A DNA stretch of 64,000 bases from Pseudomonas sp. MM213 (GTDB lineage: Bacteria > Pseudomonadota > Gammaproteobacteria > Pseudomonadales > Pseudomonadaceae). This document shows positions 18,314 through 25,958 of the stretch, piece by piece; position 1 is the first letter of the stretch, and each line of letters starts with the position of its first letter. The stretch covers positions 6,262,001 to 6,326,000 of the forward strand of contig NZ_CP081943.1 in assembly GCF_020423045.1 (NCBI RefSeq). The letters are read 5' to 3'. The notes beneath the pieces are model-generated. The model was given only the letters and a program-made list of their open reading frames with translations. It was not told the DNA's origin and searched no databases. The position numbers were made by a program, and so were the translations under genes.

Positions 18314-18405
18314 CTGTAGGAGCCGGCTTGCTGGCGATAGCGGTGTATCAGTCAACATTGATAGCGCCTGACCCACCGCAATCGCCAGCAAGCCGGCTCC
18401 TACAG
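18314..18405. repeat. REPIN (GGAGCCGGCTTGCTGGCGAT type)
   Basis: Inverted REP pair lying between the operator sites and the MFS start, and therefore probably in the 5' leader of the MFS-amidohydrolase-pdxA2 transcript. Confidence 0.9.
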
Positions 18406-18452
18406 GTCGGTGTTTGCAACTTCACAAAAATAATAAATTCGAGGTGCGCACC

Positions 18453-19775
18453 ATGGCTCGTTCCAGTGCTTCCCTGCAATTACCCGCCGCAGCGGCCACA
18501 CCGCTGACCGGCACGACCAAGGCCAGCAATGTGCGCTGGCGGATCTTCGCGATCATCTTCGCGCTGACCATGGTCAACCTCATCGACCGGGTGTCGCTGT
18601 CCATTGCGATGCCGACCATCGCCCATGAGTTTTCCCTGTCGCCGAGCATGCAAGGCCTGATCCTCAGCAGCTTCTTCTGGGCCTATGCGCTGTTGCAGAT
18701 TCCCGGCGGCTGGATGATCGACCGCTTCGGCCCGCACCGGGTCATCAGTTGGTCCACCGGGTTGTGGGGGACGTTTCAAGTGTTGGCGGCATTTGCCACG
18801 GGCGGCTTGTCATTGTTGTTCGCCCGCGTTGCACTCGGTGCTGCCGAGGCTCCCTTGTTCCCGTCGGGCGGCAAATTGATTTCGTTGTGGCTGGCGCCAA
18901 GCGAGCGCAGTCGCGGCGCGGTGCTGATGGACAGCGGCAGCCCGTTGGGCGTGGCGTTGGGCGGGCTAATCATTGCTTATCTGATCGCGTCGCTGGACTC
19001 ATGGCGCCTGGCGTTCGTGATTGCCGGTATCGCGACGCTGGTACTGGCCTGGCTGGCGCGGCGGTATCTGCGCGATGACCCGGCCAGCCACCCGCAAGTG
19101 AATGCCGAAGAGCTCGAGAAGATCAACGCCGGGCGCGCCACGCCGGCAGCCGAAGCGGCGCGAGTGCCGGTCAAAGGCCTGGGCATTGCGGCCCGTTCCC
19201 TGAGCGGTTTGCTGGTCGGCCGCGCCAGTTGGGCGATGGTGTATTTCGGCTTGCTGACCTGGGGCCCGAGTTATCTGGCGCAGGCTCGCGGCTTCGATAT
19301 CAAGGGCATTGGTGCGGCGACGTTCGTGATTTTTGTCTGCGGTGCGCTCGGCTCGTTGACCGGTGGTTTCCTCTGCGACGGGCTGATCCGCAAAGGCGTC
19401 AGTCGCGGTGTGGCGGTCAAGAGCCTGCTGGCGTTTTCCGGTCTGGTGGCTCTCGGCGCGTTTCTGTTGTTGCCGACCCTGACTAACCCTTTTGCCGCCG
19501 TGGCGTTGTTGGCCATGACTGCGTTTTTCCTGATGTGGGGCAGCCTCTACTGGAGCTTCCCGGCATTGCTGGCGGCGCCGGCGCGGGTCGGCCTGATCGG
19601 CGGCGTGATGAACATGGCCGGCAGCACGGGCGGGATTGCGGTGCCGATCCTGGTCGGCGTGATCCTGCAAATGGCCGGTGGATTCGCGCCGGTGCTGGGT
19701 TTCTTTGCGGCGTGTTCGGCGGTCTTTGTTTTCGCCACGCTGTTCATCAGCCTCGACGAGGTGTGCCATGACTGA
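18453..19775 (+). CDS. MFS transporter, anion:cation symporter (sugar-acid) type
   Basis: This 440-residue, 12-helix protein starts at ATG 18453 with GAGGTG 7 nt upstream. It resembles the ACS family (GudP/ExuT/GarP-like): VNLIDRVSLSIAMPTIAHEFSLSP in TM1, then IPGGWMIDRFGPHRVISWS and GAAEAPLFPSGGKLISLWLAPSERSRG. This branch imports hexonates, hexuronates and related acids. It is the first gene of a three-gene operon, and the amidohydrolase start overlaps its last 8 nt. The exact substrate is unknown. Confidence 0.9.
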   Translation: MARSSASLQLPAAAATPLTGTTKASNVRWRIFAIIFALTMVNLIDRVSLSIAMPTIAHEFSLSPSMQGLILSSFFWAYALLQIPGGWMIDRFGPHRVISWSTGLWGTFQVLAAFATGGLSLLFARVALGAAEAPLFPSGGKLISLWLAPSERSRGAVLMDSGSPLGVALGGLIIAYLIASLDSWRLAFVIAGIATLVLAWLARRYLRDDPASHPQVNAEELEKINAGRATPAAEAARVPVKGLGIAARSLSGLLVGRASWAMVYFGLLTWGPSYLAQARGFDIKGIGAATFVIFVCGALGSLTGGFLCDGLIRKGVSRGVAVKSLLAFSGLVALGAFLLLPTLTNPFAAVALLAMTAFFLMWGSLYWSFPALLAAPARVGLIGGVMNMAGSTGGIAVPILVGVILQMAGGFAPVLGFFAACSAVFVFATLFISLDEVCHD

Positions 19776-20724
19776 GTTGTATACGGGGCCGATCATCGAC
19801 GCCCATCACCACTTCTGGGACCCGACGATCAATCACCATCCGTGGCTCGCGCCTGAAGCCAGGATCCCGTTTCGCTACGGCGACTACAGCGCGATCAAAC
19901 GGCGCTATTTTCCAGACGATTACTTCGCCGATGCCGGGCCGCATAACGTCGTGCAAACGGTGTACATCGAGACCGAATGGGACCCGCAAGACCCGATTGG
20001 CGAAACCCGATTCATTGAAGGTTTGGCGGCGCGTTACGGCGTACCGAATGCAATCGTCGCGCAGGCCTGGCTCGATCATCCGGACGCCATCGCGGTGCTC
20101 ACCGAGCAGGCGAGTTTCAAGTGCGTACGCAGCGTGCGCCACAAACCCGGTGGCCCGACTTCGACGGCGCAGGTGGGCCATCTGCGCAGCCTGATGAGCG
20201 ATGAACACTGGCGCCGCAGTTACGCCGCGCTGCAAGGGCTGGGGCTGCATTTCGATTTGCAGACACCCTGGTGGAACCTCTACGAAGCCGAACGGCTGGC
20301 CCGGGACTTTCCCGGCACCACGCTGATTCTCAACCACGCCGGGTTGCCCAATGACCGCAGCGCCGAAGGCCTGGCGGGGTGGCGTCTGGCGATGGCACGA
20401 CTGGCCGAATGGCCGAACGTGCAGGTGAAGGTTTCCGGCCTGGGCCTGAAAGGGCAGGCGTGGCGCGCCAAAGACAATGCCTGGATCGTGCGCGAAGTGA
20501 TCGCCATGTTCGGCACCGACCGCGTGATGTTCGCCAGCAACTTTCCGGTGGACAGCCTGTGCGGCTCGTTCGACGACATCTACAGCGGTTTCAAATCCAT
20601 CGTTGCTGACCTGCCATGGGCGGATCAGGAGCGCCTGTTCTACAGCAACGCGCAGCGGGTTTATCGCTGCGAGCCTAGCGCCATTGACCGTACATGGCCC
20701 GAACCCTTGAGGAGTGAAGCATGA
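19768..20724 (+). CDS. amidohydrolase-family (TIM-barrel) hydrolase, probable lactonase
   Basis: This 318-residue amidohydrolase-2 protein has the metal-binding IIDAHHHFWDP at residues 9-19, ILNHAGLP in the middle and RVMFASNFPVDS near residue 265. This is the layout of sugar-lactone and 2-pyrone-4,6-dicarboxylate lactonases (fuconolactonase-like). In the context of sugar-acid genes it may open an aldonolactone such as L-lyxono-lactone, which is inference. It overlaps the MFS gene by 8 nt and pdxA2 by 4 nt (ATGA), so translation is tightly coupled. Confidence 0.85.
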   Translation: MTELYTGPIIDAHHHFWDPTINHHPWLAPEARIPFRYGDYSAIKRRYFPDDYFADAGPHNVVQTVYIETEWDPQDPIGETRFIEGLAARYGVPNAIVAQAWLDHPDAIAVLTEQASFKCVRSVRHKPGGPTSTAQVGHLRSLMSDEHWRRSYAALQGLGLHFDLQTPWWNLYEAERLARDFPGTTLILNHAGLPNDRSAEGLAGWRLAMARLAEWPNVQVKVSGLGLKGQAWRAKDNAWIVREVIAMFGTDRVMFASNFPVDSLCGSFDDIYSGFKSIVADLPWADQERLFYSNAQRVYRCEPSAIDRTWPEPLRSEA

Positions 20725-21725
20725 GCAAGACAACCATCGCCATGGTCCTGGGCGACCCGGCGGGCATCGGCCCGGAACTGATCGCACGCCTGCTCGCCGA
20801 GCCTCAGGTTCGCAGCCAGGCCAACGTGATCCTGATCGCCGACGAAGCGGAAATGCGCCGCGGCATGCGCATCGCCGGGGTGGAATTTCCATACCGTCGC
20901 GTCGAGTCGCTGGATCAGCTGTCATTTGTCGATGACACGCCGTTGTTCTATGACTTTCGCGGCGACACCATTGGCGAATTCCCGCGCAGTGAAGCCAGCG
21001 TCATTGGTGGCCGCTACAGCCTCGACACTCTGGAAAAAGCCCTGCGTCTCACCGAGGCCGGCACCACTGGCGCGGTGCTGTTCGGGCCGCTGAACAAGAC
21101 CTCGCTGCACATGGCCGGCATGGCCCACAACGACGAGTTGCACTGGTTCGCCGAGCTGCTGGATTTCCACGGGCCATTCTGCGAATTCAATGTGCTCGAC
21201 AACCTCTGGACATCGCGGGTGACCTCGCATGTGGCTTTGGCGGAGGTGCCGGGCATGCTGACGCAAGCGCGGGTGGTGGAAGCGATCCAGCTGATCGACA
21301 CCGCGCTCAAACGCAACGGCCTGGCGAAACCGCGCATCGGCGTGTGCGGCCTGAATCCGCACAACGGCGACAACGGCTCGTTCGGTCGCGAAGAACTGGA
21401 CATCATCGGCCCGGCCGTACGTTCGGCGCAGGCGTTGGGGATTGCGGCCGAAGGTCCGTACCCGGGCGACACGATTTTCCTCAAGGTGCAGGGCGATGCG
21501 AGCGCCTTTGACGCGGTGGTGACGATGTACCACGACCAGGGACAGATCGCGATCAAGTTGATGGGCTTCTCCCGTGGGGTGACGGTGCAGGGCGGCTTGC
21601 CGATCCCCATCACCACACCGGCCCATGGCACCGCGTTTGATATCGCCGGCCAGGGCAAAGCCAACCCCGGCGCGATCCGCCAGGCGTTCGAAATCGCCTG
21701 CCGCATGGGCACCAACCACTACTGA
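20721..21725 (+). CDS. pdxA2: PdxA2-type 4-phospho-hydroxyacid dehydrogenase
   Basis: This 334-residue member of the PdxA family has MVLGDPAGIGPELIA at the N-terminus, LFGPLNKTSLH, VCGLNPHNGDNGSFGREE (metal/substrate loop) and TMYHDQGQIAIK near residue 275. PdxA oxidises 4-phosphohydroxy-L-threonine in B6 synthesis. Paralogues in catabolic clusters (PdxA2) act on D-threonate- or D-erythronate-4-phosphate with a DUF1537 kinase. No such kinase is in the window, so the substrate and source of the phosphate are open. Last gene of the MFS-amidohydrolase-pdxA2 operon. Confidence 0.82.
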   Translation: MSKTTIAMVLGDPAGIGPELIARLLAEPQVRSQANVILIADEAEMRRGMRIAGVEFPYRRVESLDQLSFVDDTPLFYDFRGDTIGEFPRSEASVIGGRYSLDTLEKALRLTEAGTTGAVLFGPLNKTSLHMAGMAHNDELHWFAELLDFHGPFCEFNVLDNLWTSRVTSHVALAEVPGMLTQARVVEAIQLIDTALKRNGLAKPRIGVCGLNPHNGDNGSFGREELDIIGPAVRSAQALGIAAEGPYPGDTIFLKVQGDASAFDAVVTMYHDQGQIAIKLMGFSRGVTVQGGLPIPITTPAHGTAFDIAGQGKANPGAIRQAFEIACRMGTNHY

Positions 21726-21779
21726 CCCCCCACAAAACTCACCAACACACCGCAAAGCTAACTGACACACCGCAACTCC

Positions 21780-21870
21780 CTGTAGGAGCCGGCTTGCTGG
21801 CGATGAGGTCCTGACAGACACAGATGAAGTGCCTGTCAGACCTCAATCGCCAGCAAGCCGGCTCCTACAG
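21780..21870. repeat. REPIN (GGAGCCGGCTTGCTGGCGAT type)
   Basis: Inverted REP pair just after pdxA2. Its loop itself contains a further inverted segment (GACAG...CTGTC). Confidence 0.9.
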
Positions 21871-21913
21871 TAATGCGTGGTGCTGCCAGGTTGTTCAATC
21901 AACGCAAAACCCC

Positions 21914-22003
21914 ATGTGGGAGCGAGCCTGCTCGCGATAGCGCTCTATCAGTCACTGCAATGTGCCTGTCAGATCGCCTTCGCGAGCAGGCTCGCTCCCA
22001 CAG
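21914..22003. repeat. REPIN (GGGAGCGAGCCTGCTCGCGA type)
   Basis: REP pair of the second class, 43 bp after the previous one. Both lie between pdxA2 and the lyx operon promoter. Confidence 0.9.
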
Positions 22004-22055
22004 TTGTTTTAGGGGACGCCTGATAACTCGATCTAGGCAATAACCGCGCTTACCT

Positions 22056-22070
22056 ATCACCCCAGGTTAT
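22056..22070. promoter_or_regulatory. putative LysR operator, site 3 (lyx operon)
   Basis: ATCACCCCAGGTTAT, 171 bp before the MFS start, matches sites 1 and 2 in 13 and 12 of 15 positions in the same orientation. A half-site ATAACC lies at 22040-22045. No second full copy was found in this gap. Confidence 0.6.
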
Positions 22071-22240
22071 CGATGGATGTGCATAAGTGATTATCCGCCG
22101 CCCTGTGCGCTGGCTAAAGTCGCTCCATCGAATGACCAGAGCCGGCCACCCGAGCTGCCTCGATCGCACGATTCAACAACTACAAAAAGCCCGTCTTGTC
22201 ACTTCCGCAAGGCACATACCGGCAGCAAAGGAACCTTCAC

Positions 22241-23566
22241 ATGACTCGTCCAGATTTCGCCCTGGCTCTGTCCAGTGCCATCTCCAAAAGCCGGCTGCGT
22301 CTGCTGCCGTTTCTGATCCTGATGTACATCCTCGCCTTCATCGATCGCTCCAACGTCGGCTTCGCCAAAGCCGCGCTGCAGGCCGACACCGGTTTGGGCG
22401 ATGCCGCGTTTGCGTTCGGCGCGAGCATCTTCTTCATCGGCTACGCGTTCTTCGAAGTGCCGAGCAACTACATGCTGCACCGCCTCGGCGCGAAGGTCTG
22501 GCTGTGCCGGATCATGGTCACCTGGGGCCTGGTGTCGGCGGCGATGATGTTTGCCCACAACGCCGAAACCTTTTACGTACTGCGCTTCCTGCTGGGTGTC
22601 GCCGAAGCCGGCTTCTTCCCGGGGATCATCCTTTACCTCACCTACTGGTTCCCGGCACAAAGCCGTGGCCAGGCGCTCGGTCTGTTCTACTTCGGCTTGC
22701 CCCTGGCGCTGGTGCTGGGCAGCCCGCTGTCGGGCTGGTTGCTGGACTTCCACGGCGTGTTCGGCCTGACCAACTGGCAATGGTTGTTCGTCGTCGAAGG
22801 CTTGATGGCATCGGTGGTCGGCATCGCTGCGTACTTCTATCTGGTCAACCGCCCGGCCGATGCCACGTGGTTGAGCGTCGATGAAAAGCAGGCGCTGCAA
22901 ACCGCACTCAGCGAAGAAGACGCGAAGAAAAAAGACAGCAGCCCCCATGGTTTTCTCAGTGCGCTGCGCAACCCTCGGGTGCTGCAATTCTGCCTGGCGT
23001 ATTTCACCATTCAGATGAGCGTGTACGGCGTGGTGTTTTACCTGCCGACGCGCATCGCCGGGCTGCTTGACGGCCACGTCGGACTCAACGTCGGCCTGAT
23101 CACCGCGATTCCGTGGGTCTGCGCCCTGGTCGTGACTCGCCTCGTCACTCGCTACGCCGACCGCACCGGGCAACATCGTCGCCTCGCCGTGTGCATGCTG
23201 ACCATGGCCGCGCTCGGGATCGCCGCCTCGGCGCTGGGCACCAGCATGGTTCCGGTGGTCATCGCCTTCTGTTTCGCCGCCGCCGGTTTCGTCTCGGTGC
23301 AGCCATTGTTCTGGACCATTCCCACCAGCTACCTCAGCGGTGCCGCCGCAGCCGGCGGGATCGCCCTGATCAACTCCATCGGCAACCTCGGCGGCTTCGT
23401 CGCGCCGAACCTGAAAACCGTGATGGAAACCAGCTTCGCCGACCCCCGCGCCGGCATGTTCGCCCTGGCCCTGGTCGGCATTGTCGGCGCCGTCCTGTTG
23501 TCCCGACTTCGCAGCACCCACACCCCTAAATCCCCCTCGCAGCTCACACCGGCTCAGGTTGGCTGA
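22241..23566 (+). CDS. MFS transporter (ACS family), first gene of the L-lyxonate operon
   Basis: This 441-residue, 12-helix protein begins at ATG 22241 with AAGGA upstream. ACS-family features include LAFIDRSNVGFAKAALQADTGLGDAAFAFGASIFFIGYAFFEVPSNYML, the form common in tartrate, galactonate and phthalate-type permeases. It stands 33 bp ahead of lyxD and is the probable L-lyxonate importer, a role inferred from position. Confidence 0.9.
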   Translation: MTRPDFALALSSAISKSRLRLLPFLILMYILAFIDRSNVGFAKAALQADTGLGDAAFAFGASIFFIGYAFFEVPSNYMLHRLGAKVWLCRIMVTWGLVSAAMMFAHNAETFYVLRFLLGVAEAGFFPGIILYLTYWFPAQSRGQALGLFYFGLPLALVLGSPLSGWLLDFHGVFGLTNWQWLFVVEGLMASVVGIAAYFYLVNRPADATWLSVDEKQALQTALSEEDAKKKDSSPHGFLSALRNPRVLQFCLAYFTIQMSVYGVVFYLPTRIAGLLDGHVGLNVGLITAIPWVCALVVTRLVTRYADRTGQHRRLAVCMLTMAALGIAASALGTSMVPVVIAFCFAAAGFVSVQPLFWTIPTSYLSGAAAAGGIALINSIGNLGGFVAPNLKTVMETSFADPRAGMFALALVGIVGAVLLSRLRSTHTPKSPSQLTPAQVG

Positions 23567-23599
23567 TCACTACCCAAGCGTTAGCAAGGAATTGAATTC

Positions 23600-24775
23600 A
23601 TGAAAATCAAAGCAATCCGTACCCGCGTTTTCGAGTGGAAAGGCAAAGTCGTCCCACCACAAGCGCACTTCTGCACCAACGCCAGCGACATCCTGTTCGA
23701 GCGCGGCGACGCCATGGGTTCGTTCCGTTTCCACGGCTGGCTGGTGGTGGAAGTCGAGACCGACACCGGTCTTGTCGGCATCGGTAACTGCGCCCTGGCG
23801 CCGCGTGTGGCCAAGGAGATCATCGACACCTACCTGGCGCCGATTGCGATTGGCGAAGACCCGTTCGACAACGAATACATCTGGCAGAAGATGTACCGCC
23901 AGAGCCACGCCTGGGGCCGTAAAGGCATCGGCATGGCGGCGATCTCGGCGATCGACATCGCGATCTGGGACATCATGGGCAAAGCGGTCAACAAACCGGT
24001 GTTCAAACTGCTGGGCGGTCGCACCAAGGAAAAGATCTGGACCTACGCCTCCAAACTCTACGCCAACGACAACCTCGAGCTGTTCCTCGAAGAGGCCCAG
24101 GGTTATCTGAACCAGGGTTTCACCGCGCTGAAAATGCGTTTCGGCTACGGCCCGAAAGATGGCCCGGCGGGCATGCGCAAAAACATCGAACAAGTGCGCG
24201 CACTGCGTGAGCTGGCCGGCCCGGACATCGACATCATGCTCGAATGCTACATGGGCTGGACCCTGGAATACGCACGGCGCATGTTGCCGAAACTCGCCGA
24301 ATTCGAACCGCGCTGGCTCGAAGAACCGGTGATCGCCGACGACATCGAGGGCTACATCGAGCTGAAAAAAATGGGGATCATGCCGATCTCCGGCGGCGAG
24401 CACGAGTTCACTTCCTACGGCTTCAAAGACCTGCTGGAACGCCGCGCCGTCGACGTGATCCAGTACGACACCAACCGTGTGGGCGGCATCACCGCTGCGC
24501 GCAAGATCAACGCGATGGCCGAAGCCTGGTCGGTGCCGGTGATCCCCCATGCCGGGCAGATGCATAACTACCACCTGACCATGTCCACCACCGCCTCACC
24601 GATGGCCGAGTTCTTCCCAGTCTTCGATGTCGAGGTCGGCAACGAACTCTTCTACTACGTGTTCAAGGGCGAGCCACAACCGGTCAACGGCTACATCCAG
24701 CTCGACGACAACAAGCCGGGCCTGGGCCTGGAAATCTCCGATGAGTACCTGAGCGACTTCAACATCATCGAGTGA
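23600..24775 (+). CDS. lyxD: L-lyxonate dehydratase (enolase superfamily, mandelate racemase subgroup)
   Basis: This 391-residue enzyme is expected to dehydrate L-lyxonate to 2-keto-3-deoxy-L-lyxonate. The capping domain is followed by a (β/α)7β barrel. The KxR motif is Lys178-Met-Arg180, the Mg ligands are Glu215, Glu241 and Glu267, and the His/Asp dyad is His317 (VIPHAGQ) with Asp290 (VIQYDTN). The described LyxD family has KxR with Arg179 and catalytic His316, one residue off these. The next genes are the expected pathway partners. The less likely alternative is an L-rhamnonate dehydratase-like enzyme for another aldonate. Confidence 0.82.
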   Translation: MKIKAIRTRVFEWKGKVVPPQAHFCTNASDILFERGDAMGSFRFHGWLVVEVETDTGLVGIGNCALAPRVAKEIIDTYLAPIAIGEDPFDNEYIWQKMYRQSHAWGRKGIGMAAISAIDIAIWDIMGKAVNKPVFKLLGGRTKEKIWTYASKLYANDNLELFLEEAQGYLNQGFTALKMRFGYGPKDGPAGMRKNIEQVRALRELAGPDIDIMLECYMGWTLEYARRMLPKLAEFEPRWLEEPVIADDIEGYIELKKMGIMPISGGEHEFTSYGFKDLLERRAVDVIQYDTNRVGGITAARKINAMAEAWSVPVIPHAGQMHNYHLTMSTTASPMAEFFPVFDVEVGNELFYYVFKGEPQPVNGYIQLDDNKPGLGLEISDEYLSDFNIIE

Positions 24776-24780
24776 CCTTG

Positions 24781-24803
24781 AGGCGCCGCTTTTGGGCGGC
24801 GCC
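24781..24803 (+). other. GC-rich hairpin between lyxD and the AraD1 gene
   Basis: GGCGCCGC-TTTTGG-GCGGCGCC forms an 8-bp stem 5 nt after the lyxD stop, with no T-run. In an operon this suggests mRNA processing or stabilisation of the upstream segment rather than termination. Confidence 0.55.
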
Positions 24804-24828
24804 ATCCCCGACTTTATGGAGGGCCGTC

Positions 24829-25824
24829 ATGCGCCTGATTCAATTTGAAAACACTGCCGGCGAGCGCCAGGTCGGCGTCGTCGAGGGCTCGCAGGTCCAG
24901 GTGCTCAAAGGCACCCGCAGCACCCGTGAACTGGCTCTCGCGGCGATCCGCGCCCAACGCAGCCTGCAAGAAGAAGTGGCCCAACGCGGCACTGAACCTG
25001 GCCCGGATTACGCGCAACTGTTGCAGCAGGGCAAAGTCCTGCCGCCGCTGGATCACGAAGACCCGGCGCACTGCCTGATCAGCGGCACCGGCCTGACCCA
25101 TCTGGGCAGCGCCTCGGCGCGGGACAAAATGCACCAGCAGGATGGCGCCGTTGAAGCCGGCATGACCGACACCATGCGCATTTTCAAGTGGGGCCTGGAA
25201 GGTGGCAAACCCGCAGCCGGACAGGTTGGCGCGCAGCCGGAATGGTTCTACAAAGGCGACGGCAGCATCGTCGTGCGCCCCGGCGCGGATTTCCCGGTGC
25301 CGCCGTTTGCCGAAGATGCCGGTGAAGAACCGGAGCTGACCGGCCTCTATGTGATTGGCGACGATGGTCAGCCGTATCGTGTCGGTTATGCCTTGGGTAA
25401 CGAGTTCTCCGACCATGTCATGGAGCGCCGCAATTACCTGTACCTCGCGCACTCGAAACTGCGTTTCTGCGCCTATGGTCCGGAGCTGCGTGTCGGTGAA
25501 TTGCCTAAACACCTGGCGGGCACCAGCCGCATCATCCGCAACGGCGAAACCCTCTGGGAAAAAGAGTTTCTCAGCGGCGAAGACAACATGTGCCACAGCC
25601 TCGCCAACCTCGAATTCCATCACTTCAAATACGCGCAGTTTTTGCGTCCGGGCGATGTCCACGTGCATTACTTCGGCACTGCGACGCTGTCGTTTGCCGA
25701 CGGCGTGAAAACCCGGCCGGGTGATCGCTTTCAGATCAGCCTCGACGCGTTTGGCGCACCGTTGGAAAACGGCATCGGCGAAAGCGCCCAGCCGTTGGCC
25801 ATCGGCCACGTGCGTTCGCTCTAA
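24829..25824 (+). CDS. AraD1-family dehydratase, probable 2-keto-3-deoxy-L-lyxonate dehydratase
   Basis: This 331-residue protein of the AraD1/fumarylacetoacetase-like fold starts at ATG 24829 with GGAGGG upstream. Conserved segments are ISGTGLTHLGSASARDKMH (residues ~84-102), EWFYKGDGSIVVRPG and YVIGDDGQPYRVGYALGNEFSDHVMERRNYLYLAHSKLR. In the L-lyxonate pathway such a protein converts 2-keto-3-deoxy-L-lyxonate to 2-oxoglutarate semialdehyde. Related proteins act in L-arabinonate catabolism. The role is read from neighbours and family together. Confidence 0.8.
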   Translation: MRLIQFENTAGERQVGVVEGSQVQVLKGTRSTRELALAAIRAQRSLQEEVAQRGTEPGPDYAQLLQQGKVLPPLDHEDPAHCLISGTGLTHLGSASARDKMHQQDGAVEAGMTDTMRIFKWGLEGGKPAAGQVGAQPEWFYKGDGSIVVRPGADFPVPPFAEDAGEEPELTGLYVIGDDGQPYRVGYALGNEFSDHVMERRNYLYLAHSKLRFCAYGPELRVGELPKHLAGTSRIIRNGETLWEKEFLSGEDNMCHSLANLEFHHFKYAQFLRPGDVHVHYFGTATLSFADGVKTRPGDRFQISLDAFGAPLENGIGESAQPLAIGHVRSL

Positions 25825-25845
25825 AAGCCGGCGGAACATCCGCCC

Positions 25846-25930
25846 TTGTAGGAGCCGGCTTGCCGGCGATTGCGTCCGAGAGATCGATGCAAGGCTTGAA
25901 GGCCAATCGCCGGCAAGCCGGCTCCTACAG
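25846..25930. repeat. REPIN (GGAGCCGGCTTGCCGGCGAT type) inside the lyx operon
   Basis: Inverted REP pair between the AraD1 gene and the aldehyde dehydrogenase gene, filling most of a 134-bp gap within a same-strand operon. It may lower or separate expression of the last gene. Confidence 0.9.
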
Positions 25931-25958
25931 GTCTGTGCCAATCGATCAGGAATAAATT

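Noticed and set aside
22087..22884. 265-residue frame overlapping the start of the lyx MFS gene
   Set aside because: Arg/His/Gly-rich shadow in another frame of a clear 12-helix transporter.
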